Shown here: piece by piece, positions 44,801-55,789 of the stretch | How the letters are laid out: every line of letters begins with the position of its first letter | Numbering within the stretch: the first letter of the stretch is position 1 | Assembly: GCF_000340215.1 (NCBI RefSeq) | Contig: NW_006921532.1 | Location: forward strand, 2,087,337 to 2,151,336 | Length of the DNA stretch: 64,000 nt | Origin: Pseudocercospora fijiensis CIRAD86 | Lineage: Eukaryota > Ascomycota > Dothideomycetes > Mycosphaerellales > Mycosphaerellaceae | Direction of reading: 5' to 3' | Notes under the pieces: generated by a model | What the model saw: the letters and a program-made list of their open reading frames with translations, nothing else | What the model was told of the DNA's origin: nothing | The model's database searches: none | Translations under genes and position numbers: made by a program

Positions 44801-45564
44801 ACATCAAAGTGACCCCTCGCTGGCGGCAACAGCTGGCGGCGATCGACCTGCGCAAGTCGCAAAACAAATCTCCAGCTCCACAGCAGATTGACGACGCAAT
44901 GGAGGAGATACATCTGCTTAGGGTGCGCGATGGAACAGAAAATCTTCTGAGCAGGCTGTTCAATGCTTGGAAGGAGACGGGCCGATTTGAAGATGCACAT
45001 TCTGTGCTTGAGACCATTAGCGACCCAAACTTGCAAAGGCAGGGTCTGTGCTCGCTTATCGACAAATGCATCAAGCAAGACGCAGTCCCTGTCCTGCTCA
45101 GCTTGCCGATTTCTGACGATCTGGTACAGTATGCCGATGCGGAGCTCCTCAGGCTGGCGAAACGTAGCATGGGCACGTCAAATGCAGCAATTTCGGGACC
45201 ACCATATCACCAGATTCTTTTCGCCTTCAGGACACAGATCGGAGACTTCCGAGGAGCAGCGGCATTACTTTACCTACATCTTGAGCATCTCAAGGCAACC
45301 AAGACGTCGATCATGATGGATCCTGATGACGAGACACTTGTGCAGGTATATGTGCTTCTCATCAGCACACTGGCTTGCTGCGCTGAGGACGAAGCATGGC
45401 TGCTGGCGGATCCACTCAAGGGCGTTCATCCATCGGGGGCCAAGAGGAGGCTGGTCAGGTTGGAAGACATCAGGAGAGAGTATGCTGCGGAGTTGGATAA
45501 GAGGAGTGACATTGAGCAAGGACGATTTGCACTCGTTGGTGGTGACGAGATGGACATGCTATAA
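41830..45564 (+). CDS. NUP120: Nucleoporin Nup120/Nup160
   Basis: A structural subunit of the Y-shaped (Nup84/Nup107) scaffold of the nuclear pore; 1244 aa in a single exon, within the usual 1000-1400. The N-terminal half reads as a beta-propeller (FFRSKGRSPRSFVWRVLNDR, then WLTYKISFQDKILPNGVVLA) with the typical YIWTVGLNHTLKAWSVETG blade. The C-terminal half is helical, with TAEFAQAALNNIKVTPRWRQ and an FRTQIGDFRGAAALLYLHLE segment near the end. I chose the ATG at 41830 (MAADSAPPPSLYQETRV) because conservation begins there; 70 further codons are open upstream. Tandem and unlinked in function to RAD51. Confidence 0.88.
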   Translation: MAADSAPPPSLYQETRVSFAPASPNTTLHINTAGNSSSSALVPFSAGRKRGFDEISGNDEEAFARKHLATEGSVFFRSKGRSPRSFVWRVLNDRRLLELRCVDIVHDRHSKSECWLTYKISFQDKILPNGVVLADSTSKDELDIFILSGDDLFTIALPKHLLVRETAPTDFDSTTAFKKFSPATFHGQRPYRIIAVSNLELFVSLQDGSLMRLEREPNQNGGDWRVTFFSEGGWSGSLRRTLPWARQTIKFGDLTLDTNACAAIAKSPDAKYIWTVGLNHTLKAWSVETGGIIAQMDMLDDRKRHADEKRKQANYAMGAEQGTLLQIVSAMGVPDVLYFIVLQSPKEHEFKFYAIKSDDIEPIKIHDTQANQEPLIAPIAEMLDTNIWHLADFTVSPGRKWQNNQIWIRARSGAVCRTFMLNFNLIDDTNAAIPLADLWKRGWSIVKDSSASIEIIKQCPDYIELDPSVRTIAAPNEKWLAFIFYPGRFTEASLETALHIYRKGRNLPASTGRSFAATEEPLEQRLITAVTSKILLRRTSNDQPDYDTYHLDLQAQWQTFFSLLSHIHTRRHEVIGSAFDPEGRLPWTICADFVAPLRLSSEIELLSNNSGLVINGQVLNEESQYDDALMDGIWPHGKEDMTKSGLFAVAEQFRHYLSPTSQERLRSAAVQDALIALPNDTIDDSQLKDLCDHCAFSDDITDEDFQALNDSASAFNGLGCLTDDVFLAVTEGLVFSEVHGAEFKRTLVRFGKDIAIAIAQETIQRIQRVLLDLMALVIFMYADLEDLSMEFRPLEVYDNLRTQLKRSEYRSWLVAHQSGRKNDDTLMTLYEHLFLPDWNDIAKEAPSAEMPELLTAWNRDWVFALDLKSRWEEITDWIMSKLLKEEQNDLAADFIKFLSQGGSWTTYLQGRLLLATGEYDLAASSFRDAAKEMSSGLLLGVRDNSAHLLDATEVNLLGGGMDKYFEHIMSLFESLKVFSYTAEFAQAALNNIKVTPRWRQQLAAIDLRKSQNKSPAPQQIDDAMEEIHLLRVRDGTENLLSRLFNAWKETGRFEDAHSVLETISDPNLQRQGLCSLIDKCIKQDAVPVLLSLPISDDLVQYADAELLRLAKRSMGTSNAAISGPPYHQILFAFRTQIGDFRGAAALLYLHLEHLKATKTSIMMDPDDETLVQVYVLLISTLACCAEDEAWLLADPLKGVHPSGAKRRLVRLEDIRREYAAELDKRSDIEQGRFALVGGDEMDML

Positions 45565-46357
45565 TGTCTAAGCTCCTGCAGAACCAGTCATGAATGATGA
45601 CTTGATAGCTTCGATCAAAACGATGATCGAAAACACCCTTGTTCTAGGAAGAAACTCTATCACGCTCATAGTTCCTGAAGTGCTGATCCTGTCCAGCCAA
45701 ACGCCAGCAAGAATGAAGACACTTTGACGACGAAGATGCTCAGACTCTCGAGACTGCCAACGCGCTAGTCAAGCATGAAAGAGTGTGTCTCGACTGGATT
45801 TGGTGGCATGAAGGACGCTGAGTAGGCTTGCAATTCCATAGCATAGACTGTATCCTCGCGAGTCAAAGCCTTGTCGACCGTGGTCATATCATGATATCAT
45901 TCGTGTCAGGTTCGCGTATTGTCCCAAGTCATTATTATTGCCACTGCCGGCCGGGCCGCAGCAGAACTAGAATATAGGTCTAGTTCTAGCCCACGCTCAT
46001 TATTGCCAGAATCGTGATGATAATGCGCTGCACGGTCTTGAGAACACGTCCGGCTGCATTCGGATGCGAAAGGGCAGACGGAGAAGACCACTTGATGAGC
46101 ATGGGAGGGATTCGGAGTGGACGAGGGCTGTGCAATGAAGCTCTGGACCAGACCCACCTCCGACGCCTACGCCTCAGAAGCTGACCACTGACATCGGCGC
46201 GGGTCATGGACACACAATGCGGCCTGGAAATGCCGTGCCTGGTCTCATCTTGTGCATTCAAGTGCTTCTTGCCGTTTCAAGCGACTCTGCATCCACCGTA
46301 CACGCTTTCACGCACCCTCGACTTCGATAACGATCGCCATTCACTCAGCCCGCTACA
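45565..46357. other. Intergenic region NUP120-IML2
   Basis: The 3' flank of NUP120 and promoter of IML2. No gene is seen in either strand. Confidence 0.5.
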
Positions 46358-48755
46358 ATGGCGATGAAGCGAGTGGGAGCATGGCTGCACCCCTCCAAAG
46401 CCAGCATACACCAGAGCAGGAGTCTGACGGCTCTCGATGAATCTGCTGCGTGTGAGAAAAGAACGTGGCATGCTTCTTGAACCATGAACGGTTGACAGTG
46501 GGTAGTGCAAGAGGCCATGCGGCAGGCTGCCTATATCGTAAATGATGGTATAAGAGACACGCGACACCAGTAGAGAGCCACGTGCTTACACTTGCTGTAG
46601 AAGTAGATAAGGCAGAAGCAGAGCTGGCCAAAGGGAACTCGCCTTTTCATAAGGTAGGCTCACGGCTTCGATGCAGTGTATCAGACTGACCAGAGTCGAC
46701 AAAGTAGCTGGGAAGTGCGACAACATTATTCTTGCGAGCCACTCTTGGCTTTGAGAAGGAGATGATGGAACAAGCAGGCGTACGTCTCGCGGATGCTCAA
46801 GATTCAGCAAGCGAGTATCACAGAAGAGCCCTGCGAGATGCATCGACAGCACATCAAAGCGCCATCTATCCCAGAGGCTCCGAATATGCCTTGTGCCATG
46901 CTGAGTCGCAGCTCATGTCGGCCGTCGTTGGCGTACTCAATGAAAGCTTGTCCGAAAGTCTCAGAGGGTTCTACAACCTTCGCAAAGCGTTTACAACGCT
47001 GCAAGAGATTGTGGATGCCGAGAACAAGTACCTCGAGAAGCATTTCTCCAGCTCTACTACCTCTTTGACCAGTGGGACACGATCTGACACTTCAACGGCC
47101 CCTGGGAAGAACGCATCAGAAACCAATTCTGGCGTCTTGACTCCTGTCGATGCAAAGGACGCCGATGACGATGAGCTTGAGTTCGTTGATGCTGAGGAAA
47201 GTGTCTCCGACCAGGTGACTCCGCGTGTTTACAAAGGCAACTTGGAGTTTCCAGATATGGACGATCTTAAGCTACAGGAAACGATCAAAGACCTTGAGCA
47301 TGACCGAGCAGCGTCGAACGATGTTGCTACCAAAAAGAGCGGAAAGCCTGAGCAAATTGCAACAGATGCACCAAGTGCGGCCGAGAAGGCTGAAGATCAG
47401 CTGGACTTCGCGTCTGTGTCCTCCGACCCAATTGACATCTTCATCCACTCAGGTGCCGCAATGTGCTTCGGCTTGTTACAGCTATTGCTTTCTATGGTCC
47501 CGCCTGCGTTTGGCAAGATCTTGAGCATATTCTCGTTTCGTGGCGACCGCGAAAATGGTCTGCGACTGCTTTGGAGAGCCACGGCGTTCAAGCATAACAT
47601 AAACGGTGCTATGGCGGGACTAGTCCTCCTGCCTTTCCACAATGCTGCAATTGTAGGGTCCTCGCTTGCCATTCGGCAAGGTCAATCTTCGGTGACATCT
47701 GCTGACCATTTCCCTAATTCCAGGCACTATGCGACATTCATCGTCGAGAAGCCTACCCGACAGAGCGGCTGCGGCAGCTACTCCATGAGATGCGGTCGAT
47801 ATATCCCAACTCATTGCTATGGCTGCTCGAAGAAGCACGGATGCATGGTGCTGAAAGGGATCTGGAAACGGCGATTGAAGTGCTAAAGGGAGACTCCAAG
47901 CCTACCACTTTGAAACAAGTCGAAGCTCTGCGTGTGTTTGAGACATCCATGGCCTGCATGTTCCTCCATCGCTACGAAGAATGTGCGCAGTCCTTCATTC
48001 GATGCATCGACCTAAACAATTGGTCCCATGGTCTGTACTATTATATCTCGGGCGCTTGCTACGTAGAGCTCTATCGGCAGTATCAGCACACCGATCCAAC
48101 GGTTGCTGAGCAGCACAAAAAGAAAGCGACAGAGCTGCTGCATCACGTGTCCGCCAACGTCGGCAAGAAGCGCTTCATGGCTCGTCAGTTACCGCTCGAT
48201 GTCTTCATCATGCGGAAGATTGCCAAATGGGAACATCGAGCCCAATCGCGACACTGCGACTTCATCGATGCTATTGGTGTATCGCCGCACGAAGAGATGA
48301 TCTACTTCTGGTCTGGTTTGAAGCGAATGAGGCCCGAGCACATTGCCGTGTCTCTGGCATCGTTGGAGTGGTCCGAGAGCCAGCCGACGTGGAAGGACGA
48401 AGCGGCCGACGAGAAAGCAATCCTATCACTGCTGAAGGCAACATGTCTCCGCAATCTGGGCAAGGTCGCGGAAGCCCAGACCGAGTTGAAAGAGCACGTT
48501 TTGTGTCACCCTGTGTCTGCCATTACCGCATGCGATCACGCAGACAATTGGCCGTTGCCCGTTGCGCACTATGAAAAGGCGATTTGTCTGTGGGATCAGG
48601 CAGGGGGACAAGATGGTGACCGAACATCTTTGAAGCAATGCAGCGATGAGCTCGCGGTGGTGGAGAGATGGGGAAGCTTCGACTTGGATGCTAGAATCGG
48701 GCTCAAATTGACGACAGCAAGAGAGACTCTGAGGAGAATTGGCATCAGTCAATGA
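46358..48755 (+). CDS. IML2: Iml2-like inclusion-body clearance protein
   Basis: A TPR-type protein of the Iml2/TTC39 family, 721 aa. Yeast Iml2 acts in lipid-droplet-dependent clearance of protein inclusions. Five exons rebuilt in one frame: 46358-46451, 46506-46547, 46601-46653, 46708-47652 and 47724-48755. The joins yield SLTALDE, EAMRQAAYIVND, AEAELAKGNSPFHKLG and then FLRATLGFEKEMM, the conserved family start. Exon 4 contains an acidic low-complexity insert and the HSGAAMCFGLLQLLLSMVPP hydrophobic segment. Exon 5 carries TPR-like helices (YPNSLLWLLEEARMHGAERD and HRYEECAQSFIRC). The exon 4 donor (GTAGGG at 47653) was chosen by phase over an alternative at about 47681. Start at 46358 or two codons later. 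Confidence 0.82.
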
Positions 48756-48927
48756 GTGCCAGCATGTAGACCATAGAGGAGGAACGGAAGGCAAGTGCAG
48801 CCGATTATTCAAAGCGCACCTGCCCTTCCAGTTGCACATGCGTTCTTGGCGTTCCTGCCGTCCCCAAGCGGAGCCTTTCACTCACGTCTCTTCGCTCTTC
48901 AATTCCACGACGGAACCATCACAAACC

Positions 48928-49930
48928 ATGGCTTTGACACGCAAGCGCAAGAAGGCCAGCTCGACGGCTGCAAAAGCCTCGAAGGCTCGCAAGAGCGAGT
49001 CAATGCCTGCATCGGGCGCTTCGCCTACATCTGACGCATCGCCACCTCAAGCGGCAGAGCAGGAACGTAAAACGGGCTTCCTAGACCTTGCGCCAGAGCT
49101 ACGCGAGATGATATATGACTCTGTAAGTACATTCTCGCCGAGTCTGCCCTCCTGTGACACATTCTCTGACCTTCGCCGCTTCTAGGTGCTCGAAATCTGC
49201 CCTACCGCTTTCTCCAAGAGGGCCAAGCACCTTACAAGCACAGCTGGCCTAGCTCGCGTCAACAAGCAGATTCGCAGCGAGTTCCTCGCCAGGGCATTGA
49301 CGAATGCGCCAATTCTGAAGACTACCGTCTGCAACTTCGACTTCAGCCATGTCGTGACTTTCCTCAACAAGCTACCAGAGAGCGATCTCGCCGATCTGGA
49401 ATCCGATGAGCCCCAACGCACCATGCTCATCGAGTTGAAATTTCCAGGACCGTATTTTGCCGACTTGAAGCTGTTAAAGCGGTGGCTCAATCGGGCAGAC
49501 ACTAGGCAGTACGGTTTCGACCAAAGCCTAGGAAGATATGTCTCGAAAAGAAAAAAGGGCGCATTGATCAACTACCAGTATTCTGCCAAGGCAGTAAGTG
49601 TTACCAAATCTGCGCTCAGTACGCCTACTAACTACCTTCAAGGCACACCCAGCTCTCTACCTTGATTGCCCCAAAGGCCCGCTCCACTATGGTAGCAGAG
49701 TTCAAACGATGTCCCTGTCCTACATACTGAGTTTTCCCGGTGGAAGATATGGCGAAGAGACAGCGAAGATCAAGCAGACCCTCGAGCAGTCACACATTGA
49801 GTTCGAACAGTCACGTTTGGCAGATGCATTTGCAGAGGAGGATCTCAAGGTGCTCAAGGAGCGCGAGGAGCAACAGCTAGGAAGTGAGAAGAAAGTGTGG
49901 CCCTGGCACTTGCAAGAGGAGGACATCTGA
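48928..49930 (+). CDS. F-box-like fungal protein with coiled C-terminus
   Basis: A 296-residue protein of unknown function from three exons: 48928-49122, 49186-49593 and 49643-49930; introns of 63 and 49 nt have GTAAGT donors and the second a CTACTAACTAC branch. The Lys/Ala/Ser-rich N-terminus looks like a nuclear-localisation region (MALTRKRKKASSTAAKASK). It is followed by an F-box-like FLDLAPELREMIYDS motif near residue 51-65 and VNKQIRSEF. The C-terminal 60 residues are charged and helical (EEDLKVLKEREEQQLGSEKK). This is the common dothideomycete layout of PELR-IY proteins; substrate recognition is only inferred. Confidence 0.75.
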
Positions 49931-50214
49931 CGCCGCATGAGCAGAGATGAGTGTACAACCCATGGAGGAATGAATATGAGGCCTACCAATGGCGAGCTCG
50001 ATGCGCACCGTTGGCACGTACGTGATTTTACTTGATCGCCAGTGCAAAGTGTTTCAGCGCTCTATATGGCATCGAGGAATGACTGGCACTCGCCGCGCGT
50101 GCAGTAATCATATTGGAGAAGAGCATGAATCCGCAGAGTGGCTTGTCATGCAGTTCAAGACGAGGTGGTGAGGGGCACCATGTAGCTTGCCACAATGCCA
50201 GACTTGAACGGCGC

Positions 50215-50970
50215 CTACTCGGCCTTCTCCCTCTTTCCCCATCTCTCAATGAAGAATCTCCTAGGCTCCACGCCCTCTAACTTCTCCCATTCCAACTCCC
50301 CATTCCTAATCGGCAAAGTCTCAACACCTCTAACCTCAACCCTCGCCACGTCATCACTATCCGTCCATCTAACCTCATACGCTTCAGGACCTTGCTCAGC
50401 CAACACACCATTGAATCCATCGCATGGCTCTCGATTGAGCAAAGCCCTGAAAAATGAAGTGATACAAACACCATGCGTAGCGATAGCGACTGTTCTCCTC
50501 CCTTTTCGATCCGACGACAGCATTTTGAGAGCTTCAATTCCAATGATCTTGCCCAGACTTTTCTTTAATCTTTTGACGAAATCTTCGAAGCGTTCCACGC
50601 CGACATTGGGGAATTGTTCCTCTGCGCTTCGCGGTGAGGACATGTTGAGCTTGTCGTAGCTCTGTCCTTCCAAGGTGCCGAGACTCTGCCCTCGCAAGTC
50701 TGGATCGGGAATGTGCTCTAAGTTAGGGCGAGAGGAGAGGATTGGTTCGATGGTTTGGAGCATTCGTGTTAAAGGAGAGTGGTAGATGATATCGATTTCT
50801 TCTGCCTCTAGGTTTTGAGCAAGGACTTTGGCTTCTTCTAGGCCTTTGGTGGTCAAAGATGTATCGCGGTGGCCTTGAAGGATTCTGTCGATGTTGTCTT
50901 GGGTTTCGCCATGGCGGATGAACAGCAGATTGAGTTTAGCGCCAGAATCAGATGATGTTTGAGATGCCAT
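50215..50970 (-). CDS. Histidine phosphatase (phosphoglycerate mutase-like)
   Basis: A 251-residue single-exon protein of histidine phosphatase branch 1. The RHG motif reads LLFIRHGETQDN near residue 15-26 with the phospho-acceptor His. QGHRDTSLTTKG and HSPLTRMLQT supply the phosphate-pocket Arg residues, and the second His is in IATHGVC. Related fungal proteins are called phosphoglycerate mutase-like or fructose-2,6-bisphosphatase-like (TIGAR type); the substrate cannot be read from the sequence. The frame extends 11 codons upstream to 51003, but MASQTSSDSG at 50970 is the more natural start. It converges with the preceding F-box-like gene. Confidence 0.83.
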   Translation of the reverse strand: MASQTSSDSGAKLNLLFIRHGETQDNIDRILQGHRDTSLTTKGLEEAKVLAQNLEAEEIDIIYHSPLTRMLQTIEPILSSRPNLEHIPDPDLRGQSLGTLEGQSYDKLNMSSPRSAEEQFPNVGVERFEDFVKRLKKSLGKIIGIEALKMLSSDRKGRRTVAIATHGVCITSFFRALLNREPCDGFNGVLAEQGPEAYEVRWTDSDDVARVEVRGVETLPIRNGELEWEKLEGVEPRRFFIERWGKREKAE

Positions 50971-51350
50971 GTTGGCCGTCGTACAAGCAGGATGTTTGTG
51001 CAATGGTAATGATAGTCCAGATTATGCTGGTTAGTGTTTAGTGTGATAGAGCATGTACCCCGCTCGGCTTCGGCATGGTGTTCCTCATACGTTTGGCCAT
51101 TATTCTGGCGATAATAGCTATCGAGTTTGCATTTGTTGCAGGCTTGCAGACCTGCTAGACCGGTTGCAGCTGATGGTACGATATATTAAGGATCATTGCC
51201 TCCTTGCAAGCTCTCGCAAAATGCCTCGTGGGCCTGAGCGAATTTGACGGCGACACCTTTACGGCGAGCAGGCCAATCCCGCATAAGTGGGCACCACTCG
51301 TAGTTGATCTGATGTCTCGAACCGGGGGCTAGCCTCTCGCTCAAGCTTTC
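50971..51350. other. Intergenic region before TEX1 3' end
   Basis: Promoter of the histidine phosphatase gene and 3' flank of TEX1. No further gene is seen. Confidence 0.5.
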
Positions 51351-52505
51351 CTATGAACCGGATATACCACCAACAATTTTGACGCCGCCTGGGTCACCTG
51401 CAAAGGCGACCGCATACCTGAACGGGTGCCACTCGACAAACGTCGGCGCGTTAGTGGTCTCCACGGTGTGCAGAAGCTCTCCAGTGTCGACGTGCCAAAT
51501 GTGAAGGCCTTTCTCGTGAACCTTGTCCTGATCGATACCACCTCCGCAGACTAGATATTGTCCATCCATGGAGAAGGACAGCGATCGCACTGCATTGGCG
51601 TTTTCAGTCAAGACGTGCTCGCAAAGCCATGAGCTGGTGTCCCACAATGTGATTGCAGAGTCTGAGCCAGCAACAGCAACGTAGTTTCCAGCTGGGGAGT
51701 GCTGGACGGAGTAGGTGGTGGATGGATGACCTGAAAGAGAGTGAATAGTTTTCATAGAGGGATACGAGAAGACCTTGACCGAGCCATCGACGGTAGCAGC
51801 AAGTAAATGGTTGCCGCTATTCGTGAATGCCATCTCGTAGTAGTAAGGCTTCTCGTATGGCTTTTCCATGAGGATACTTGGGTGCATTTCGTATTTGAGG
51901 GATGCAGCTGTGTTGGCAGTCGTGGTGGTAGTGGTGGTGGTGTCAAGCATGGTAGTGTCTGCTCTGCGAAGATCGAAAGAGGTGACCTTGTCCTTGCCAG
52001 TGCCTACCAACAATTCTGAGCCAGTCGGATGCCATGTGAGGAAGAGGCATTGTTCGCGTACATCGTATTCGCCGCTCTTGCCTGTGATATTCGTTCTTAC
52101 GCCAAGACCAGCTCCGCCAGCCAGTCCTGTAGCTCCTCCAGGTGCTCTCACATCCCATAGCCTGACCATTCCATCCAGCCCTGCGCTGGCAAGTAGATGC
52201 TCCATGCGCGGATTGAACGAGATCTTTTCCACCGGCTTGGCATGTGCGCCTGGCTTTGAAGGGTTGTCGCGCAGCTCGGTACTCGCTTTCACGTCGGGTC
52301 GTTCTGGATTCCACACTCGAATATTGGTGCTCACAGTATTCGCGATCAATGCGCCGGTAGGGGACCATGATATGCTGCGAATATTGGGCGCAAGAGTGCT
52401 TCTTGATGAGGTCGGTGAGTCTGAGAGGAGCACTGGCTTGGCGGTCTTAAAGTGCAGTGCGACAGCATCTTTTCGCAAAGCACGAGGTCGTGGTGGAGGA
52501 GGCAT
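51351..52505 (-). CDS. TEX1: THO complex subunit Tex1/THOC3
   Basis: A 384-residue WD40 protein of the THO/TREX complex, which couples transcription to mRNA export. A seven-blade propeller can be followed: IRSISWSPTGALIANTVSTN, VEKISFNPRMEHLLASAGLD followed by GMVRLWDVRAPGG, CLFLTWHPTGSELLVGTGKD, EMAFTNSGNHLLAATVDGSV, YSVQHSPAGNYVAVAGSDS with ITLWDTSSWLC, RSLSFSMDGQYLVCGGG, and a final VEWHPFRYAVAFAGD. The order of the blades and the R-W-P-E features match THOC3. An unusual run of Thr codons (TTTTTTTT near residue 190) lies in a loop. The ATG at 52503-52505 (MPPPPRPRAL) was preferred; 31 extra open codons upstream are promoter-like. Single exon. Confidence 0.87.
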   Translation of the reverse strand: MPPPPRPRALRKDAVALHFKTAKPVLLSDSPTSSRSTLAPNIRSISWSPTGALIANTVSTNIRVWNPERPDVKASTELRDNPSKPGAHAKPVEKISFNPRMEHLLASAGLDGMVRLWDVRAPGGATGLAGGAGLGVRTNITGKSGEYDVREQCLFLTWHPTGSELLVGTGKDKVTSFDLRRADTTMLDTTTTTTTTANTAASLKYEMHPSILMEKPYEKPYYYEMAFTNSGNHLLAATVDGSVKVFSYPSMKTIHSLSGHPSTTYSVQHSPAGNYVAVAGSDSAITLWDTSSWLCEHVLTENANAVRSLSFSMDGQYLVCGGGIDQDKVHEKGLHIWHVDTGELLHTVETTNAPTFVEWHPFRYAVAFAGDPGGVKIVGGISGS

Positions 52506-53110
52506 TGTGCTGTGCGTGGAAGTGGAGGAGGGAGGCTGTGTATGGCAGCGTGAAAATGCGAAAATGGAGCAGGCGAAAAGCACAGCAAACTCCCCCAACG
52601 CCGTCGCTAGAACTAAGTCGAGTAGAAATTAACAATCCTCCCTCACTAGAGCACTACCATGCAGTATGGAGGTGGTGGTATTGTGGTATTGTGGTGGTGC
52701 TGGGATACTCGGGACGGGACGGGAGTCAAGGCCGGGAAGGGCTAGTACACTTTAAGCCCACGCCCACGCCATGCAGTCTGGAGCACGCGAACCAGGAATT
52801 GGCGACGAGAAGCAGACGCAGAAGCAGGCTCGACCAACTCCGACTCCACCTCCACCTCCACCTCCTGATACTCTATACCAGCACATATTCACTGACAAAT
52901 GCCACTTCTTTGACCTGTCAGCGACCACATTTCTTCCTTCCTTTACCTACACGCGTGCCGCTGATAAGGTTCATCGGCTCATGCAGGCTTATGCAGCTCT
53001 TGTCATCGAGCATTAGCATCCCTTTGAAAACTCGTGGACAGACGCAGCTAGAGCATTAGCGGCGGGACATAGGAAGTCTGATCGAGCCACCTACCTAAAT
53101 TGGGTGTAGA
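52506..53110. other. TEX1 upstream flank to repeat boundary
   Basis: GC-normal DNA with short GGT/CAC-rich runs. No gene is seen. Composition changes to TA-rich at about 53110-53160. Confidence 0.5.
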
Positions 53111-53234
53111 GCCCGACTTCCCGCCCGCTCCTTAGCTATCAGAATCTAGGGTCGTCCGATCTCGGTTTCTACGCCGCTATCTACTATAGAATCTATGTTT
53201 ATCGGTATAGACCGTTATTTAAGTCGTTAAGGTA

Positions 53235-55760
53235 TTGTTAATCGCTATAGATATTACGGACCTTCTTAATAGCGAGACGTACGATTATAACGAGCTAATT
53301 GCTACTACCGAGGACCTATTTAACGTATACGATATCGACCCTAATACTATGTTTCTAGCTACTAACGATAGCATTATAGACGCCGAGTTCCTGTCGTCTC
53401 GTAAGCTACGTAAGGCTATAGCGAAGTCGTTATTCGAGGCTCTAACCTATAAAGAGCCTATAGTAGACGAGCGCTCTGAGCCTCTAATTATAGCTAATAA
53501 CCTTAGTAGCTAGAGGCGCACTTGCTATATAGCAGAGTCTAAGCCGGATACTGTCTAACCTAAGTTTTAAAAAGCTAGCTCTTACTATCTATTAGAAGGT
53601 ATTAAATACGAGAGGCAGGTGCGGCTGCTAGTTAAGGAGATATTCGAAGGCGTAGATAGCGATAATCTACGGTCGGACCGTAACCCTCGAAAGCTATCGA
53701 CTCGTAACCCTAGAGGCTAGCGACTACTACTAAAGTAGTTTAATATTATATAGCCGGCTATTATCTATAGGATAATAGTGTTGTATACTAACTAGTATAC
53801 TAGATGGAAACCTAAGTTTAAGAAGGTCGTAAACAGTAGTAAGGAGGTATAGGTTTTAGGGCGGAAATAGAAGCTAGTTACGACTAGAGAGCTGCGAGTT
53901 TTTATCGGTCTAATAATATATATGTTAGCTATATAAATAGACGATAAAGCCGATTACTAGCGCTCTAATAGGTATTAGCCCTCTTATAATATCGCTAGAT
54001 ATATAAGTAAGTATCGATTTCGACAGATTAAAGCCGCTATATAGTTTAGTAAACCTATCGAGAAGAATAGTAGCTTTCTACTATAGAAATGGGTCGTAAA
54101 CCTTACTAGCATACTAAGGAAGGCCTTTAAGCAGTATATAGTACTAGCGAGTGGAATTAGTATAGATAAGGTAATAGTGCGCTTCTATAGGCGCTCTTTC
54201 TATACTATAATAATAAAGGGCAAACTAATACCGATTAGGTTCTATATTCTCGCTCTCTGCGAGCGTAGATATCTGTATAACTTCTTATTCTCGTCGCCGA
54301 AGAAGTAATAGGGGTTTAAGGTTGTTAACGGTGCGGAAGAGTAGAAGAATCTAGTCGAGGTGCTAATTAAGTTAACTAAGGCAGAGAAGAAGGCCGCTAC
54401 GAAGGCGAGGAAGGGTGCGGAAACTCGGGCTCGTAATAGAGGTAGAAATAGTAGTACGGATACTAGCAAAAATAGTAACGACGGTCTACCTACTAAACGA
54501 CGACGGACAAAGCAGACAGCGCAAACTAATAATATTAGTAATAGTAATAAAATAAGAGAAAGTAGGTAGCTTCTAAATCTAGCAGCTTCTTATATACAGA
54601 AGGCTAACCGTAGGGTCTAATAGCGACTAATCTTATTGGCTCGCTTAGCTCGCTTAGCTAGGCTGTTCTTCGGTTGTTACTATAGCTCCTATATTCGACT
54701 TACTTCTTCTATTGTTATATAGACAATTTATTTAACAACGTACTACTGTTTCGGGTCCTACGACACTATAGAATCGCGGCGACAGGCACGGTGCGTACTA
54801 GCTCTAAATCTTAGCTATAGTAGGGCGCTATATTCTACAAGGTATAGCTCTATAAGGATTAGGCGGTAAAACTAAAGCGGGACGAGCATCTACCCCCGAA
54901 GACTGTCTAGGAAGCGATAACACTTAATCGGAAGTCTATACGTTTCCCCTTCGACATACTAATAGCTAGGTATTACTATAATGTTGCCGCGATACTATAG
55001 CAAGACCGAAACCTCGTTCAAGTCCTTACAACTAGTTACCGGCTATTCTAGCGAGTCTAGCGACAAAGACGCTAACCTAAGGCTACTAACGACTTTATTA
55101 CTAAGCACGTACGCCCTTACTAGATTGTTCCTTAATAGCTGTGCTATATACCTGTATAGGCAGCTCTATATAACGATAAGATAGGCGGAGTCGATATCTA
55201 CGACTAATTAAGAAGCTATTATGCTATATAATACTGTTCTATAAAGCTATAGCATCCGCTGTTCTACTTCTTACTTAATGCGGCCGTAATTAACGCCTAT
55301 ATTCTATACCGAGACTTTACTACTTCTAAGGACGAATACCTTACTATATAGCGCTCCTTCCGCCTTCGACTCGGCTAGAGTTTAGTAATAGAAGGCAGTA
55401 AAGAGATAGAAGTAGAATTAGGAGATACTAGCTTAACACCTCGTAACCGCGGCAGGTTTATATTAGGCTATATATACAACTAGCACTGCGGTCGTCCTTC
55501 TCGGCGCTTCTAGTAGAAACGAGGCGACGTTATTCGAGCGCAAATAGATACCTTTAGGCTTAGTAAGGACTATAAGCATTATATAGACGGTAGACTGCTA
55601 CGGAAACAGCGCTGCGATATCTGTAACTTTACTAATACCGCACTTAATATTAAGTCGTAGATATACTATTAAATAAGGCGATATTGTATTAATTGTAGAC
55701 CTAGTTAGGCTTTATATAAAGACTGCGAGCATACCTAGCATAACTACCGAGATTTAATCG
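53235..55760 (+). pseudogene. RIP-mutated PiggyBac transposase (DDE_Tnp_1_7)
   Basis: One frame can be followed from 53235 to about 54567 with Gln/Trp-type stops only. It holds the family segment GISIDKVIVRFYRRSFYTII (first catalytic Asp) and LIPIRFYILALCERRYLYNF, then a basic region KAEKKAATKARKGAETRARN. Later frames add NAAVINAYILYRDF, resembling the PiggyBac C-terminal core end, and a cysteine-rich tail (CDIC ... YCINC ... CEHT at about 55610-55740), which matches the C-terminal zinc-binding domain of PiggyBac transposases. At least one frame change lies between 54570 and 55200, so the copy is both RIP-mutated and rearranged. Not functional. Confidence 0.75.
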
Positions 55761-55789
55761 CCTCTCTTAACTACTAGCGTACTATACCG

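Noticed and set aside
51868..52632. 254-codon plus ORF opposite TEX1
   Set aside because: Antisense of a clear WD40 protein; the Val/Ser-rich content mirrors the propeller codons.
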